This document shows, piece after piece, positions 1-11,700 of a stretch of 64,000 nt of DNA. Every line of letters begins with the position of its first letter. Position 1 is the stretch's first letter. The notes below the pieces were generated by a model. The model saw only the letters and a program-made list of their open reading frames with translations. It did not search any database and was not told where the DNA came from. The translations under genes were made by a program, and so were the position numbers. This DNA comes from Triplophysa rosa (Eukaryota; Chordata; Actinopteri; Cypriniformes; Nemacheilidae): NCBI RefSeq assembly GCF_024868665.1, contig NC_079908.1:9089946-9153945 (forward strand), read 5' to 3'.

Positions 1-495
1 CACACACAGGGAATTTTGTTTGGTACTTGAAGCCCGCAAACATCCAAATGCATTAGCAGACGCATACTAATAAAATGGAGTAGAAAATATAGAAAATATA
101 ATACGTGGAAATAGATAATTGTACAGAAGTAATATATGTAAAACAGATTGAAAATCTGTGAATATTCATATTTATAAAAAGCTATATGCCCAGATGCTCT
201 AGTACTCCTTCTGAAGCACCGGCCAGAGAGCAACAATTCAAAGATGTTGTGTCCAGGGTGTGTCAAGTCTGTAATGATTTTTCCTGCACTTTACAAGGGT
301 GAGAACAAGAGAACACCAATGATCTTTTCAGCAGTCTGGACTATCTGATCTTGTTCACTTGTGATCAACTGAGTAGCCGAGGCAAACCTGACTGTGATTA
401 AAGTACACAGAACAACCTTTGTTGGGCCCTATGTGGGTCTCCCCCTTCAGGTCTGGTGAGATGTGGAGCCCAGGAACCTAAAGGACTCCACAACA
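1..495 (-). mobile_element. Degenerate Rex1-like LINE 3' fragment
   Basis: Seen: this stretch matches, in the same order and orientation, the Rex1-like element at 39613-40990. Shared landmarks are a CACACA...GGAATTTT stretch, the GCGCCGGCCAGAG-type motif near 220, and the 'gagcccaggaacct' motif near 467-480. It is shorter, carries many indels and has no long ORF, so it is an old dead copy. It is cut by the left edge of the window, so its 3' end may lie outside. Confidence 0.75.
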
Positions 496-1225
496 AAGCA
501 ATTACAAAATATTGTGTGTTTTGGGCCATAATCAATGTATATGGACTCCTTCAATACAAAATGAGCTGCTGAAAGGTATTTCACTGGTTGCTATCCACCA
601 GATAGTCTCAGTCTTGTATAAGGCACACTTTTCTGGAAACACTTCAGCACGTTTGAAGTCGTCATCTGATTGGTTGAATTTCACAGGATTCCCGGGAGAC
701 GTGTGTCTCGCTCTTTAACGGTCCGCCTGGAAACAACAAAGCCTTTTGATCTGAGAAGTAAGCTGTTGTCTTTACAACGGTTGCTATAAGAATTCATTAC
801 GATCGACGAAACGCTTAATTCTTAAAAGTATACGAGGTTATTGGCATAAACTTATAATCATTGTTGTTTCTGTTAACTTTTGACACGTTTGTGAATGTAC
901 TGTACATCGGTCTGTTACTGTGGGGACATATCCACGCCTCTAAACATGACGTGGCACAAAACAAAACATGATTTGGTTGCTTTACCTGTCAGTCATATGG
1001 CCTCTTGGGTGGGCCTTGGCCAAAGAAAGTGGTGATAAGTTCCAGACTTTCAGTATGAAGGTCTGGCTACACGAGACTATCCACCAGATAACATGCCACA
1101 TGCTGTATAAGCCAATTAACTACCAGTAAAAAACTAAGAGAGGCCATTAAAGGGGGATGAATTAAGACCTCAATTTTAACCCTAGCTTTTGTTATTTAAG
1201 AGGGAATCATATTCAAGCGAACATC
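496..1225. other. No gene recognised
   Basis: A/T-rich non-coding sequence. Short open frames exist, but none has splice signals or a recognisable protein. I see no feature I can support here. Confidence 0.6.
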
Positions 1226-1299
1226 CTGTAAGTGTCAGAACTGAAAACGCCCTTGTTACTGAAATAACCTCTAGTCATTTGTAATAATTGCAGAGGTTG

Positions 1300-1865
1300 T
1301 CTGTGATTTTAATCCCGTGCGAATCGACCATGTCTGTAATTTGTAAAGTAAAAATTCCCCCACAAATTACCTACCATATTTTGACGAACACTGAGGTCCT
1401 GTGATAATATTAGTCCCGTGCGAATCTCTGTGATTTGGCATGCTCATATATAATTTTTCAATGTTTTATCCACCGTTTACAAATAATGGAGGCTGTTTTG
1501 AAGTGTTTTGGTATTATTTTGGGTGCTGGGTCATATCCATAATTTACCGGGAGTCTCCCATTTGTTTATTTATCATGGAAACTCTCGTAACTTTTGAGAT
1601 TCGCGATCGCGGTGATCTTCTGTCCGGTTCACGATCACGGTCTCAAATGCTGACATGTACATGTGACATGTTATATATCATTAAACACCATACAAACTAT
1701 ACGCAAAGCCTTGCCATCACATCTGGGAAATAAGTCAGTAAATTTTAATAAAATCACAGGCTTCATTTATCCCATGCAAATGCGCCACATGAAATACATA
1801 TGTGGGGAGGTCATTTATAAATCACACGAGGTCCCCAGATAATACTAATCCTGTGCGAATAGGGC
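1300..1865. repeat. Unclassified interspersed repeat with internal duplicates
   Basis: A motif of the form 'gaggtcc...gataat' followed by 'cccgtgcgaat' occurs at 1391-1424 and again, diverged, at 1828-1860. A related 'taatcccgtgcgaat' copy lies at 1310-1325. The spacing suggests the ends or internal repeats of a non-autonomous DNA element. There is no coding capacity. The family is not recognised. Confidence 0.45.
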
Positions 1866-2274
1866 TAATGTGTAACCTAACTTTACGTTTCTAACCAAAT
1901 TCACAGAAGGCTCCAACTAAGTTTACTACGCAAACTGCTATCCAATCATAGCAGTGGGCGTTTACTTCCAAGTCTTCGTGGCGGAACGCCCATTCAGATC
2001 GATCGTTTGTCAAGCCGGCCTCAAAACCCGGGTAGAAAATAGCCTATTACCTATTGATTTGGATGTTTTTGAATGTAAAAACCACGCGAACTTCATAAGT
2101 AGACCTCATACAACAGTATAAAACAATAAACAAGCCTAGTTCATCACACCTTTAAAATCATTATATTCAAGAGTAGTAATACCAAAGATTTGTGAAGCCA
2201 TCTCTTAAATGCATAATTTTTTATGTTTGATTTTGGAAGGCAAAAAATACACTGCCGTTTAAAAGTTCTGAACA

Positions 2275-2470
2275 CTTGACACTGATTGTTTCTCATGATC
2301 TTAAAATATTTTAATCTGAAGGTGTATTGTTGAAATGTTTGAAATTACAAAAATATAATTGTGGCAACATATTAACTTTTTTTATTAGACAATGTAATTA
2401 TGGACCAAATAATAATAGAAAAAACAGCCAATAAAAGCCCATAATAGATGAAAATTCTGCCAATACTATT
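2275..2470. repeat. Dispersed repeat, second copy near 52.5 kb
   Basis: The order of blocks 'ttttaatctgaaggtg', 'gaaatta', 'attgtg-caaca', 'attaga' and 'ggaccaaataat' is repeated in diverged form at about 52490-52690. The left end (ACTGCCGTTTAAAAGTT) resembles the terminal sequence of Tc1/mariner-type fish elements. That assignment is inference. Non-coding. Confidence 0.45.
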
Positions 2471-2616
2471 TATTACTAAATCTTCCTAGGGTGAAATTTC
2501 AAGAAGTTACTTGATAAAATGCCATGAGTACAATTTTGGAAAGGATGGCTACTTTGAAAGCATCTTAAGCCTAAATTGATCGTAAAAACGATCGTACGAG
2601 TGATCTTAATATTACG

Positions 2617-3803
2617 GTCTGTTTCCCAAAAGCATCGTAATGCACAGATTTTTTTACAAAGCTCATCACTCTGAAAAGCGAGGTGTGCTATGATTGGCCA
2701 GTTCACCAGTGCGTAGTGATTGGTCGAATACTGCAAGCGTGTGACCTAAATGCAACGCCTCTTACCATATTTGGAACATCAGGTTCCAAAGCAATTGTAC
2801 TGACAGGTACCTTACTTGCGTATACATTTGGGCGGTCTTTGTCAACTCATACCACGAACTGACGTAGATTTGTGGGGGTGTGGTTACACGAGGTGTTTCA
2901 GTCAGGTCTGGGTGAGCATTCGCTTTAGATAGAATGCATCTTTTGTTCCGACACTTTAATTTCTGCAATTTTACGTGTCTAATACATTTATGGGCAACTT
3001 ATAACACACCAAAGACACAGAAAAACACGTATTCGCACCATATGACCCCTTTAAAGGTTTTCAGGCTGTTACAAACCTTATATATTACACACTGCCTATC
3101 ATATGTTCCAACACCCGTATAAGGCAATACTTTAAGAAACTGAATGCCTGATTTGCTGAGAAATTGGATTGATTAGCTCTTCCCTTTATCATTCTCTAAT
3201 TGAAAGGTTCATATTCATAATGAAAACACTTTGTGCTTATTATTAATAAAGTGCTGGTAATGTATGTGTACAATAAACATTTAGTTTGGAGTTAGAAAGC
3301 TAGATAATACATAGGCCCTAATAAAAATTGAAATTGCCACCTCCACACCCCCCAAAAGTGTAATAAAATGTGGTTTAACAAACACATACAGCATTTTTTT
3401 TTACTTTTGATTTTTATTTTCCCTAGAACGTGCTAAATACATTGCACAATTACAGTAGATAAGTCCTATCTACACATAGAAAAAGAATTACACGTTGTAC
3501 AAAAAACATGTTATACAACATTATACAATATTCACCTACAACATGCACATCGGGTGAAAATAATTAGCCTAAACATTTCGAAAACAAGCATGTGCTACAA
3601 AAATGAGCCATTGTATAAGGTGACATTTCAGCACCTAACAAACGGATAGCGACTCGTAAGTAGCACTTAAAGCACCGCTACGTGCAGTCGTGTTAAGTGC
3701 ATTTTGGGGAAACGCATGAAACGATGACGAAATATCGCAAAGTGGCTTGTAGAAAATGCTCTTAAATGCTAAGATCCATCGTTATTGGGAAACCTGGCCC
3801 TGG
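2617..3803. mobile_element. Candidate non-autonomous DNA transposon (TIR-bounded)
   Basis: The left end reads GGTCTGTTTCCCAAAAGCAT. The right end, reverse-complemented, reads GGCCAGGTTTCCCAATAACG. These form an imperfect inverted pair about 1.2 kb apart. The interior is A/T-rich with no long ORF. No clean target duplication was identified, so the class is open. Confidence 0.4.
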
Positions 3804-3811
3804 TCAATTTA

Positions 3812-3955
3812 TAATCTCTTTTTTTTTTAATCTCATAATTTTTTTTTATCTCATAATTTCGATTTTGTGTCTCTTAATTTACACTTTGTATCTGATAATT
3901 ACGACTTTATTTCTCATAATTTAATTTCTTTTCTCATAATCTCGATTTTTTAAAA
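3812..3955. repeat. Small block of degenerate 'TCTCATAATTTCGA' tandem repeat
   Basis: Several diverged units of an approximately 20-nt A/T-rich repeat. They are of the same family as the large blocks at 7525-8360 and, inverted, at 28370-29165. Confidence 0.7.
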
Positions 3956-4014
3956 CATTATTCATATGTGACGGAAATGGGCTTCCATAGGGTTTTCATA
4001 ACTTTCTACAAGTT

Positions 4015-4171
4015 GTTTCCGTAGTGTAGTGATTACCACGTTCGCCTCACACCACCGGGCCAGTCGCACGTAAGTGTAGAGCACTGACTAGCCAATAGGA
4101 ACAGGGGAATGTCCCGGGAGGCGTGACGAAAAAAAAAAACACAATTAGAGGTTCGAATCCCACCTCGGCCA
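4015..4171 (+). pseudogene. Split/chimeric tRNA-Val(CAC)-like pseudogene
   Basis: 4015-4052 is the 5' half of a tRNA-Val, through the D arm and an anticodon loop with CAC. About 95 nt of unrelated sequence follows, including an A-run at 4131-4139. A T-arm-like segment with a B-box (GGTTCGAATCC) then ends in CGGCCA at 4148-4171. The 3' half cannot pair with the 5' acceptor strand and does not match tRNA-Val, so this is not one tRNA with an intron. It is most likely a tRNA half fused to another tRNA-like or SINE fragment. Confidence 0.6.
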
Positions 4172-5038
4172 AAAATATCAAATGAGCTTGTGATCATTTT
4201 CTTATCTCTATGCACTCAATGTATTAAAAAAGTAATATTGTGCACAAAACTATAAGTAATCTTGTAAAAACTATTTGTGTATCATGTCCAAAATGTAAAG
4301 GAAATTTATTCTGAATAAACAATTACATTATAATAGGGGTTAGTTATTATTGTTTATTTACTATAAAATATTTGAATGTGAATAAATGAAATGATTGAAT
4401 GAATGAACATTCTGGTCATGTTTTAGAAACATCAGTCATCTTTATTTGTAAAGATCCATTCACTTTATTTTGGACATATTTGTAAATGTTTTTTAAAAAG
4501 AGATATGTACAAAAAACAAAGAAAATGTGTTTTTTATTAACAATATTAAGGAATGCAATAGAATATTAGGTGATCATGGTTTCCTGTATTCCTGTGCCAA
4601 ATTTGTAGTACTTTTCACATTTTTATTTTGATAAGTAATTAAAAAATGATCATTAACAAAAAACTCTCTCAGTTTTGAGCTGCATTGGGAGAATGGGCAG
4701 TGGTAGTGTTCTCAGCATCTGAATTACTTGTTTAACTGTTATTGTGTATTTGGAACGACACTACAATGCTCTGTTCCCCTCCATACATACATGAACACAT
4801 TGAAATAAAGGAAATAAATAAATATTACAAGTGTAACAATATGTTTATTTATATATACATACACAAAACCTTGCACAAGCAATGCCTTTACAGTGAACAT
4901 GAACAAATGGAAATAAAGGAAATAAATAAATATTAAGTGTATAAATATCTATTTAAGTGTAACAATGTGTTTGTTAATATAGACATAACTTTGGCAGTCT
5001 GATATGACATGCCCAGACTGTGTTATGTAGCAGTCAAG
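4172..5038. other. A/T-rich non-coding stretch
   Basis: Contains a short direct duplication of 'aaataaaggaaataaataaatatta' type at about 4804-4830 and 4911-4936. Otherwise nothing recognised. Its right end may include the 3' UTR of the minus-strand gene at 5039-5838. Confidence 0.5.
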
Positions 5039-5838
5039 TCATTTTTGCTTATCTTCTATCCACCTCTGCTTCTCTACAATGTCCTTTACCATCTTCTCAA
5101 GCATTGCCTTGTCCAGGGGGACAGCCTCAGGAACGCTCTTTGCTGGTGGATTAAATGGGGCAGGTGGCAGTGTTTTCACTGGAACACTAATGGTTTCGCT
5201 TCCTGAGTGAAGACGCTGCCATAACTGCTGTGTCTCAAGAAGCTTTTCTGGGCTGGTGTTGAGAGAGGCGTTTGTGTTCTTCTTTTTAGCAAGGTGTTTT
5301 ATGTACCTGCTTATGTGCTGCTTTGTGGTTGGGTGTAGAAGGCTGTTGGGGTCAGTGCAGGCACTCTGTACCATAGCAGCATATTCTGCATCCACCTTTT
5401 TAAGGAGATCCTTGCTCCCATGGTGCTTGGCCAGCAAACCATCAATGGCATTTCTCATTGGCTCTGGCCATCTGTTATGGTCCAACACAAAGACTCGACC
5501 TCCTGTCTTAATAGGTACAGTGCGGGCTGCACGAGGAGAAGCAGCAATAGGCAGTGGCGTTGTGCTCGGCAGTTCTAAAGGAGATTCACAAAATGCCAAA
5601 ATTACTGAAAGTATTAGGGTCTTTTTGTGCATACTGTATATGAGGCAGACAGGTTACACACATGAATGCCTGTGTCAATAATGTAATTACCTCCATCCGA
5701 AAGAAATTCCTCAGACCTTTGTTCCTTCACTGTCACAGGACTTGGAGTAGAAAATGGTTGAAATAAGACAGTCTGTGGGGTGGCCTCTGGTTCTGCAGCA
5801 AGAGGGGTCTCAGCAGAAGAGGGATCATCTGAGCATTC
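5039..5838 (-). CDS. Unidentified two-exon (partial) protein-coding gene
   Basis: Two minus-strand exons fit together: 5691-5838 (acceptor AG at 5840-5839, donor GT at 5690-5689) and 5039-5574 (acceptor AG at 5576-5575, stop TGA at 5039-5041). Phases agree (0 then 1), giving about 227 codons with no upstream start found, so the 5' end is missing or further upstream. The first exon encodes an acidic, Ser/Pro/Thr-rich stretch. The second starts Pro/Ala-rich, then has a compact, probably helical segment (WPEPMRNAIDGLLAKHHGSK... to ...HISRYIKHLAKKK), a Pro-rich linker and a charged helical tail ending EKQRWIEDKQK. I do not recognise a catalytic motif or family. The helical block looks like an accessory protein seen in fish genomes or a transposon-derived one, but this is a guess. 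An in-frame ATG at 5632 would give a secretory-looking leader, but it lies in the predicted intron and I prefer the spliced model. Confidence 0.55.
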
Positions 5839-5952
5839 CTGAAATTGAGCAAAATTCGTGTAATAAGTTTCTGAACTATAATGCGAGTCTGAAGACTTAA
5901 GTAATGATGCTGAAAATGAAACTTTGACATAACAAGAATAAATTACATTTTA

Positions 5953-5956
<4 letters not shown>

Positions 5957-5985
<29 letters not shown>
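5957..5985. repeat. (TG)n microsatellite
   Basis: Uninterrupted TG dinucleotide run. Confidence 0.95.
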
Positions 5986-5986
<1 letters not shown>

Positions 5987-6107
5987 GGTAGTTTACAAAT
6001 AATCCATACATGTCCTACTCCTATGGTGTGACATAGCAAGATTTAGAAAACATAATACATATTAATAGGACACATACACACTTATTTGTCAACTACTCAT
6101 ATGTATG

Positions 6108-6181
<74 letters not shown>
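6108..6181. repeat. (GATA)n microsatellite
   Basis: About 18 nearly perfect tandem GATA units. Such arrays are length-variable. Confidence 0.95.
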
Positions 6182-6184
6182 TTA

Positions 6185-6600
6185 CCCTTACGAAAATTAT
6201 CCGTGTTTTTGTGGTAAGTTACAAGTGTAGTAAAATTTTTTTGGTAACGTTACTGATTAATATTACTTTTTTTTAAAAAAAACAAGGTTTTAAAAATCAT
6301 GGATATTTTGTGGTAACCATCGTTTTACCACAGTAACCATGTTTCTAAAACTGTAGTAAAGCCATGGTCTATTTTCATTAGGGTATGTATGCAAGTATGG
6401 AAATAGATCAATAGACAGATAATGTAAGATAGATCGCTAGATTACATAATAAGTATCATAAACTGTATTGCAAACTTTCATTTGATTAATAAGTATCATA
6501 TACTGTATAGCAACCTTTCTCCCTTTACGAAAATTAACCATGTTTTCAATTTAAACTGTAGTAAAACCATGGTCAATTTTTGTTAGGGTCAACAACATTT
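6185..6600. repeat. Interspersed repeat with 'ACCATGGT' motifs
   Basis: Two related blocks (6190-6385 and 6520-6595) share 'ttacgaaaatta', 'aaccatgttt', 'actgtagtaaa-ccatggtc' and 'ttagggt'. They are diverged halves or copies of a repeat with palindromic CCATGG cores. Non-coding. Confidence 0.5.
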
Positions 6601-6973
6601 CATTTGATTAAGTTACATATTAAGAGATCGACGAAGAAAGAAATAAACTTTCAACTTTACAAGCAAAAACACTCCAATAAAATATAACAGCATTACCTGC
6701 TTGGTTCATCAGTTTATTGCGTTTATTTTTGGAGTAAAAACATCTCTCTCCGATCGCATTCTCCGATTATAAAACGGGTCTCCTCTCCTCCACACAGCGA
6801 ATGACTGACAGATGACTGTTCCGACACTTAAATGCCCCGCCACGGAAGAGAAGAAACAGCGCCATGAAATTTACGTGTGGCCAAAAATATATAGCATCCG
6901 TAGTGATAAGCACTACCATAGAGAATGAATGGGAAAAGTTAAGGGAAGTTAATCTTAACCGTTTTCGGCTCCG

Positions 6974-7010
6974 GCGCGAAAGGTCTCCGGTTCGAAACCG
7001 GGCGGAAACA
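6974..7010 (+). pseudogene. 3' half of tRNA-Val (fragment)
   Basis: Matches the anticodon-stem 3' strand, variable loop, T arm (GGTTCGAAACC) and acceptor 3' strand of the intact tRNA-Val at 8459. The 5' half, including the A box and anticodon, is absent, so it cannot be a functional tRNA gene. Confidence 0.8.
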
Positions 7011-7339
7011 AATGTTAAAAACATTTTTTATGAGGATAGATGAATTTTAAAAAGGAAATGACCCACATTGATAAGATATTTACTGCAACGCTGCAATATT
7101 TCATGAAAAATAAGAATTGTAATTTTTTATTTCACTGGGACTTTAAACTATGCAAAACATGTTTAAACATACGAGTGATTATTCTTTTTTTAATTTAAAA
7201 CATTCTTATTTTGCTTAACATACCCGTGTGTAAAATTGATTTCTATTATATTTGGTACTGTAAAATTAAAAAGAAAGTGATATGGAGTACATTTTATCTA
7301 CTCTCTATGACAATTTTGACTCTAAATTAGTGTTTAATT

Positions 7340-7412
7340 GTTTCAGTAATGTAGTGGTTATCACGTTCGCCTAACACGTGAAAGGTTTCCGGTTCGAAAC
7401 CGGGCGGAAACA
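7340..7412 (+). tRNA. tRNA-Val(AAC), slightly degenerate copy
   Basis: A 73-nt cloverleaf with anticodon AAC in a CTAACAC loop. Relative to the copy at 8459 it has an A opposite G in the acceptor stem (GTTTCAG against CGGAAAC), a G-U pair in the anticodon stem and a T-G pair closing the T stem. A box and B box are present, and a T-run follows about 12 nt downstream. It could be transcribed, but the acceptor mismatch suggests reduced function or a pseudogene. Confidence 0.75.
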
Positions 7413-7524
7413 ACCTCTACATATTTTTCATATATATAGAAAAAGAAAGGTTTGGAATATTAACATAATGCAACCTAATAGAATAGGATATTTTTTTAAA
7501 CTAAGAAAAACATAAAAATACTGC

Positions 7525-8360
7525 ATCTGCATAATTATGATACTTTTAATCACATAATTATGACTTCTATATTTTTATCTCGTAATGTTGATTTTAAATC
7601 TCATAATTTCAATTTTTTTATTTTATAATTACGATTTTTAATCTCATAATCTCGATTTAAATCTCATAATTTAGATTTTTAATCTCATAATATCTATTTT
7701 AATCTCAAAATTACTTTAAATCTCGTAATTTCGATTTTTCAAAATCTCGTAAATATTCATTTTTAATCTCATAATTTCGAAAAAAAATTATCACAAAATT
7801 ATGACTTCATCTAATCATTTACATTTTTAATCTCATAATCTCGATTTAAATCTCATAATTTAGATTTTTTTTAATCTCATAATTTCGATTTTTATCTCAT
7901 AATATAGATTTTTAATCCCATAATATCGATTTGTATCTCATAAATACTTTTTTTAATCTTTAAAAAAAATTTAATCTCGTAATATTGAATTTTTTAAATC
8001 TCGATTCAAAACTCATAATTTTCATATTCTCAGTTTTAATCCCATAATTACGGTTTTTAATTTCATCATTAGGATTTTTTTTTTCTCATAATTTCGATTT
8101 TTTTATCACAAAATTATGACTTTTAATGTAATCATTCATATTTTTAATCCCATAATCTCGTTTTTAACCGCATAACCCCGATTTTAATCCCATAATCTCG
8201 GTTTTTAATCTCACAATCTCGGTTTTAACCCTAATCTTGGTTTTTATCTCATAAATACGGTTTTTTATCTCGTAATATTGTTTTTTATCTCATAATTTCG
8301 CTTTTATATATATATACATATAAAAAAAATAACGATTTTTAATTTTATAATCTCGATTAT
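7525..8360. repeat. Degenerate A/T-rich tandem repeat block
   Basis: Dozens of diverged units of about 20-25 nt with consensus like AATCTCATAATTTCGATTTT fill this interval. No ORF. The same family, in reverse orientation, fills 28370-29165. A tRNA-Val lies on each side of the block. Confidence 0.85.
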
Positions 8361-8458
8361 ATGATGACAAAATTTTCATTTTTGGGTGAAGTACCCTTTA
8401 AGGTTTAACAAGCATTTGCTACTACTTCAACCCAAATTTATCTTCTTCATTTAACGTC

Positions 8459-8531
8459 GTTTCCGTAGTGTAGTGGTTATCACGTTCGCCTAACACGCGA
8501 AAGGTCCCCGGTTCGAAACCGGGCGGAAACA
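8459..8531 (+). tRNA. tRNA-Val(AAC)
   Basis: 73 nt including discriminator A. The acceptor stem GTTTCCG/CGGAAAC pairs perfectly, the anticodon stem TTCGC/GCGAA carries a CTAACAC loop (anticodon AAC), and the T arm is CCCGG-TTCGAAA-CCGGG. Internal A box (TAGTGTAGTGG) and B box (GGTTCGAAACC) are intact. A pol III terminator T5 lies at 8534-8538. As far as I can recall, the sequence is the canonical vertebrate tRNA-Val(AAC). It ends about 250 bp before the mat2b start codon. Confidence 0.96.
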
Positions 8532-8533
8532 TA

Positions 8534-8538
8534 TTTTT
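8534..8538 (+). terminator. RNA polymerase III T-run terminator
   Basis: TTTTT starting three bases after the tRNA-Val discriminator base. Confidence 0.8.
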
Positions 8539-8783
8539 ATGTTTTTAATTAAATATAGAAATAGAAAGGTTTGGAATATGAACATAATGCTACCGTATGG
8601 AATCGGTTTATTTCTTAAACTAAGCAAAACATGTAAAAAAAATACTGTAAGAGTGGCCTATCGTACACGTACCAGTACTTTTATTTTGAAATCACTACCG
8701 TGGCTGCAGTATAGAGGTTGATTTTCGAATACAATATCGTTAGATGTCGAAGGCTTCACACTACTACTGCCCGCAATTCAAAC

Positions 8784-11700
8784 ATGCCTGGTTTTAACTA
8801 CGAGGATGATCAGGTACATTTTTAACGCTTAACCTATTTAATATAACCTCAATATACTGTATATACTCTTTACAGGACTTACGGTTCCGTTGCATTCCTG
8901 TATAAAGCAAAGTAGCTGGACTGTGTGACTTAACAGTTACTCTTGTTATACATGTATAAACGAGTGGCAATTAAAGCTTTTAACTAAAATGTTACGTTTA
9001 ACTAGTTCTATGTTTGGAAAGGCTTCTTGCACATTGGCTTGGTTGATCTATTCTGTTCTATCTTGTCATTGTCGTTCTGCCGTAACCGTTTCAATGTTTT
9101 GTTTTTTGATACATTACATCCATTATCAAACACAGTGGCATATAAAATTTATGATACTTTAAAAAAGGATGTTGGCAAATAAACCATTTGAAGGTTATAA
9201 AGAGAAATTCAGCCGCGTAATGACTGCGCAAAAGTGCACAGAGATGATGCGCTAGAACACTACTCTTTGTTTATCTTATAGACGCAGTTTACTGTGCGCC
9301 GATCGAGTACAACTTCACTGATCTATAAACGCCTACTTGCTCTTTCAGTCGACATCGTTACTTCCATATGTTTTGCAACTCATATGAAAATAGGCCCTTA
9401 TTTGACAAACCGAACAAGACGTTACAAGAGGTATAGTTGTGTGGCGTATTAAAAAAATAAGATCTCCAGCTCCAGGATATGGTAAAAACTATAGCCGCAC
9501 TGAAATGAGTATCAGAGATAAAGAGCTTAAGATACATTTCAAACCCGGGCACGTTGAGCTTGTTCAGGTAAGGCTTGTCTAAAAATGTAAGACGTCTTTG
9601 GTGTAACGTTATGCAAAGATACAACGTTCGCGTCCTTCAGTTTAGATGAACGGTTCAGCAGTTCACGTTAAGCTGTCGCAGAAGTGCAAAGCTATTGGTG
9701 TGTGCTCAATGTAATTAAGCTTCACTAGAAGAAATAGTAATGCTGCCTGCAAATTGAGATTCAAACTAGAAAATATTCTGAATTAAGTATGGGTTAGGCT
9801 AATTCGTTACAGACTTGCATAACAGTTTCTGTAGAAGTGTGCTTGACAACAGACAACAATGCCAAACCACATTGTATATCGTTAGTAACTTATGAATAAA
9901 GATCCATGTATGTTTATATAGCATAAATATCGTAATTGTCAATATCCAGTCCACAAATGACCACTGACATCTAGTTGTAGCACCACCAAGCTGCCTGAAG
10001 GAGGCGCTTTAGCGCTTCCTACTGAACACCTGCATGTGCGTCGACAATTTTCGAATCTTTTGCAAAGTAATTTGCCGTGCACAACATTATCAACTTATCG
10101 GTAGTTTTACATAACAATGCTTGATCCTTTAACTTGATGTCAGTTGAAACTCTTCAAAAAGGGATATACACAAAAAAACGTTTTTCAGGAAAGCCATCTT
10201 ACTTTTTGTAGTAGACTAAAGAAATTTCAGCCATCGCGACGTCTTCCATCCCTTGGATACTTGCACTAACAGAGGATGTTTGTTTTTCTTAGTTTGTTTT
10301 ATCAGATTGTTAAAGGATTGCAATAGTTGCTGTTAGACACCGACTCCGAGTTACGTGTGATCATCCGCCAATAAATGCTGTAGGGGGTGTGTCTAGATAC
10401 TGTGACGGGCAGCTCTGATTGGTTTTCAATTGTGTCAATTACAGATCCCTGGAGGTCACGTTGACTTCACTTGTGTCAACACATTGGATAGGGAAAAACT
10501 ACCTGTGAACACATTCAAGTAAAATGGGAGCTGCGGTTTTTCTTTGGAAAAACTAAAGGACACAAACGTTTACATCTTTTCCCAAATTCAATAGTTTATG
10601 ATCTGTGTGGAGCACAAAGATGATCCGTCTCCCGTTACTTGCCAGAAAATCTGGAATTGTGAAAACCCACGCTTGTAAAGCATTGAAATTGGTTAAGAAA
10701 TGTTAATGTTATTATTTTTTCTTCCAATAGTCTTTTAGCCAGAAAAACTGCAGTTCCTCCGGTCACTCGCATGTGTTTCTATGGCAGTCTTGCCCTTTCC
10801 AATGCTGCGCTGCCGTTGACACAATTCAGCAGCCAAAGCGGCATCTATGTACAGTATGTCTATTGAGTGTAACTACTGTTCTGTCCTCTAGGATGATGTT
10901 TACACGCCATACCGTCGTGTGCTTGTGACAGGTGCGACTGGGCTACTCGGCCGTGCTGTTTACAAAGAGTTCAAGAACAATGACTGGGATGCTTTGGGGT
11001 CTGGCTTCAACCGAGCCCGACCTTGTTTCCTTAAGTGCAATCTTCTGGATGAGGATGCAGTGCGAAGGGTCATTCAGGGGTTTCAGGTAATGATTGATAA
11101 TGATAACTTTATTACACAGGTCACCCACGTCTGGGAATACATTTAACATGCTTGAACTATCATTTGTTTTCTCCATTTTGTGAAGCCTCATGTCATCGTG
11201 CACTGTGCTGCTGAGAGGAGGCCAGATGTGGTGGAGCGTCACACTGAAGCAGCCATGAACTTGAATGTACATGCATGTGCTACACTGGCCAAAGAAGCAG
11301 GTTGGTGAAGCATCGGGACATTGTTAGATATGGTTAAAAATGTCTTTTTTCCAACTAAAGTTCTCTCTAATCCTTTTTCCACAGCTGGCATCTTTCTCAT
11401 TTACATCAGCACAGATTATGTTTTTGATGGCCGTAATCCTCCTTATGGAGAAAACGATGCCCCCAATCCTTTAAATTTGTATGGGAAGTCCAAGCTAGAG
11501 GGAGAGAGAGAGATACTCAGACATTGCCCAGGTATTTTTATTTTTTTTAGTATCTAGACTGTTCTATCCTTATGTAAATTTAGCAAATGGGTTTGTTTTA
11601 AAGTGATAGTTTACCCCAAAATAAAGATTCCGACTTTACGCTAATGTTGTTCAGAACTTGTATATGACGCTTCTGTGAATATATTTTGAGAAATGTCTCT

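Noticed and set aside
5256..5681. 141-codon plus-strand open frame
   Set aside because: Shadow of the minus-strand exon 5039-5574, which has splice sites with matching phases.
6108..6181. Regularly spaced short repeats considered as a CRISPR-like array
   Set aside because: Contiguous GATA microsatellite without spacers, in a vertebrate context.
9643..9715. Possible long-isoform first exon of mat2b (ATG near 9643)
   Set aside because: The short peptide does not resemble the long-isoform N-terminus and no suitable donor was found.
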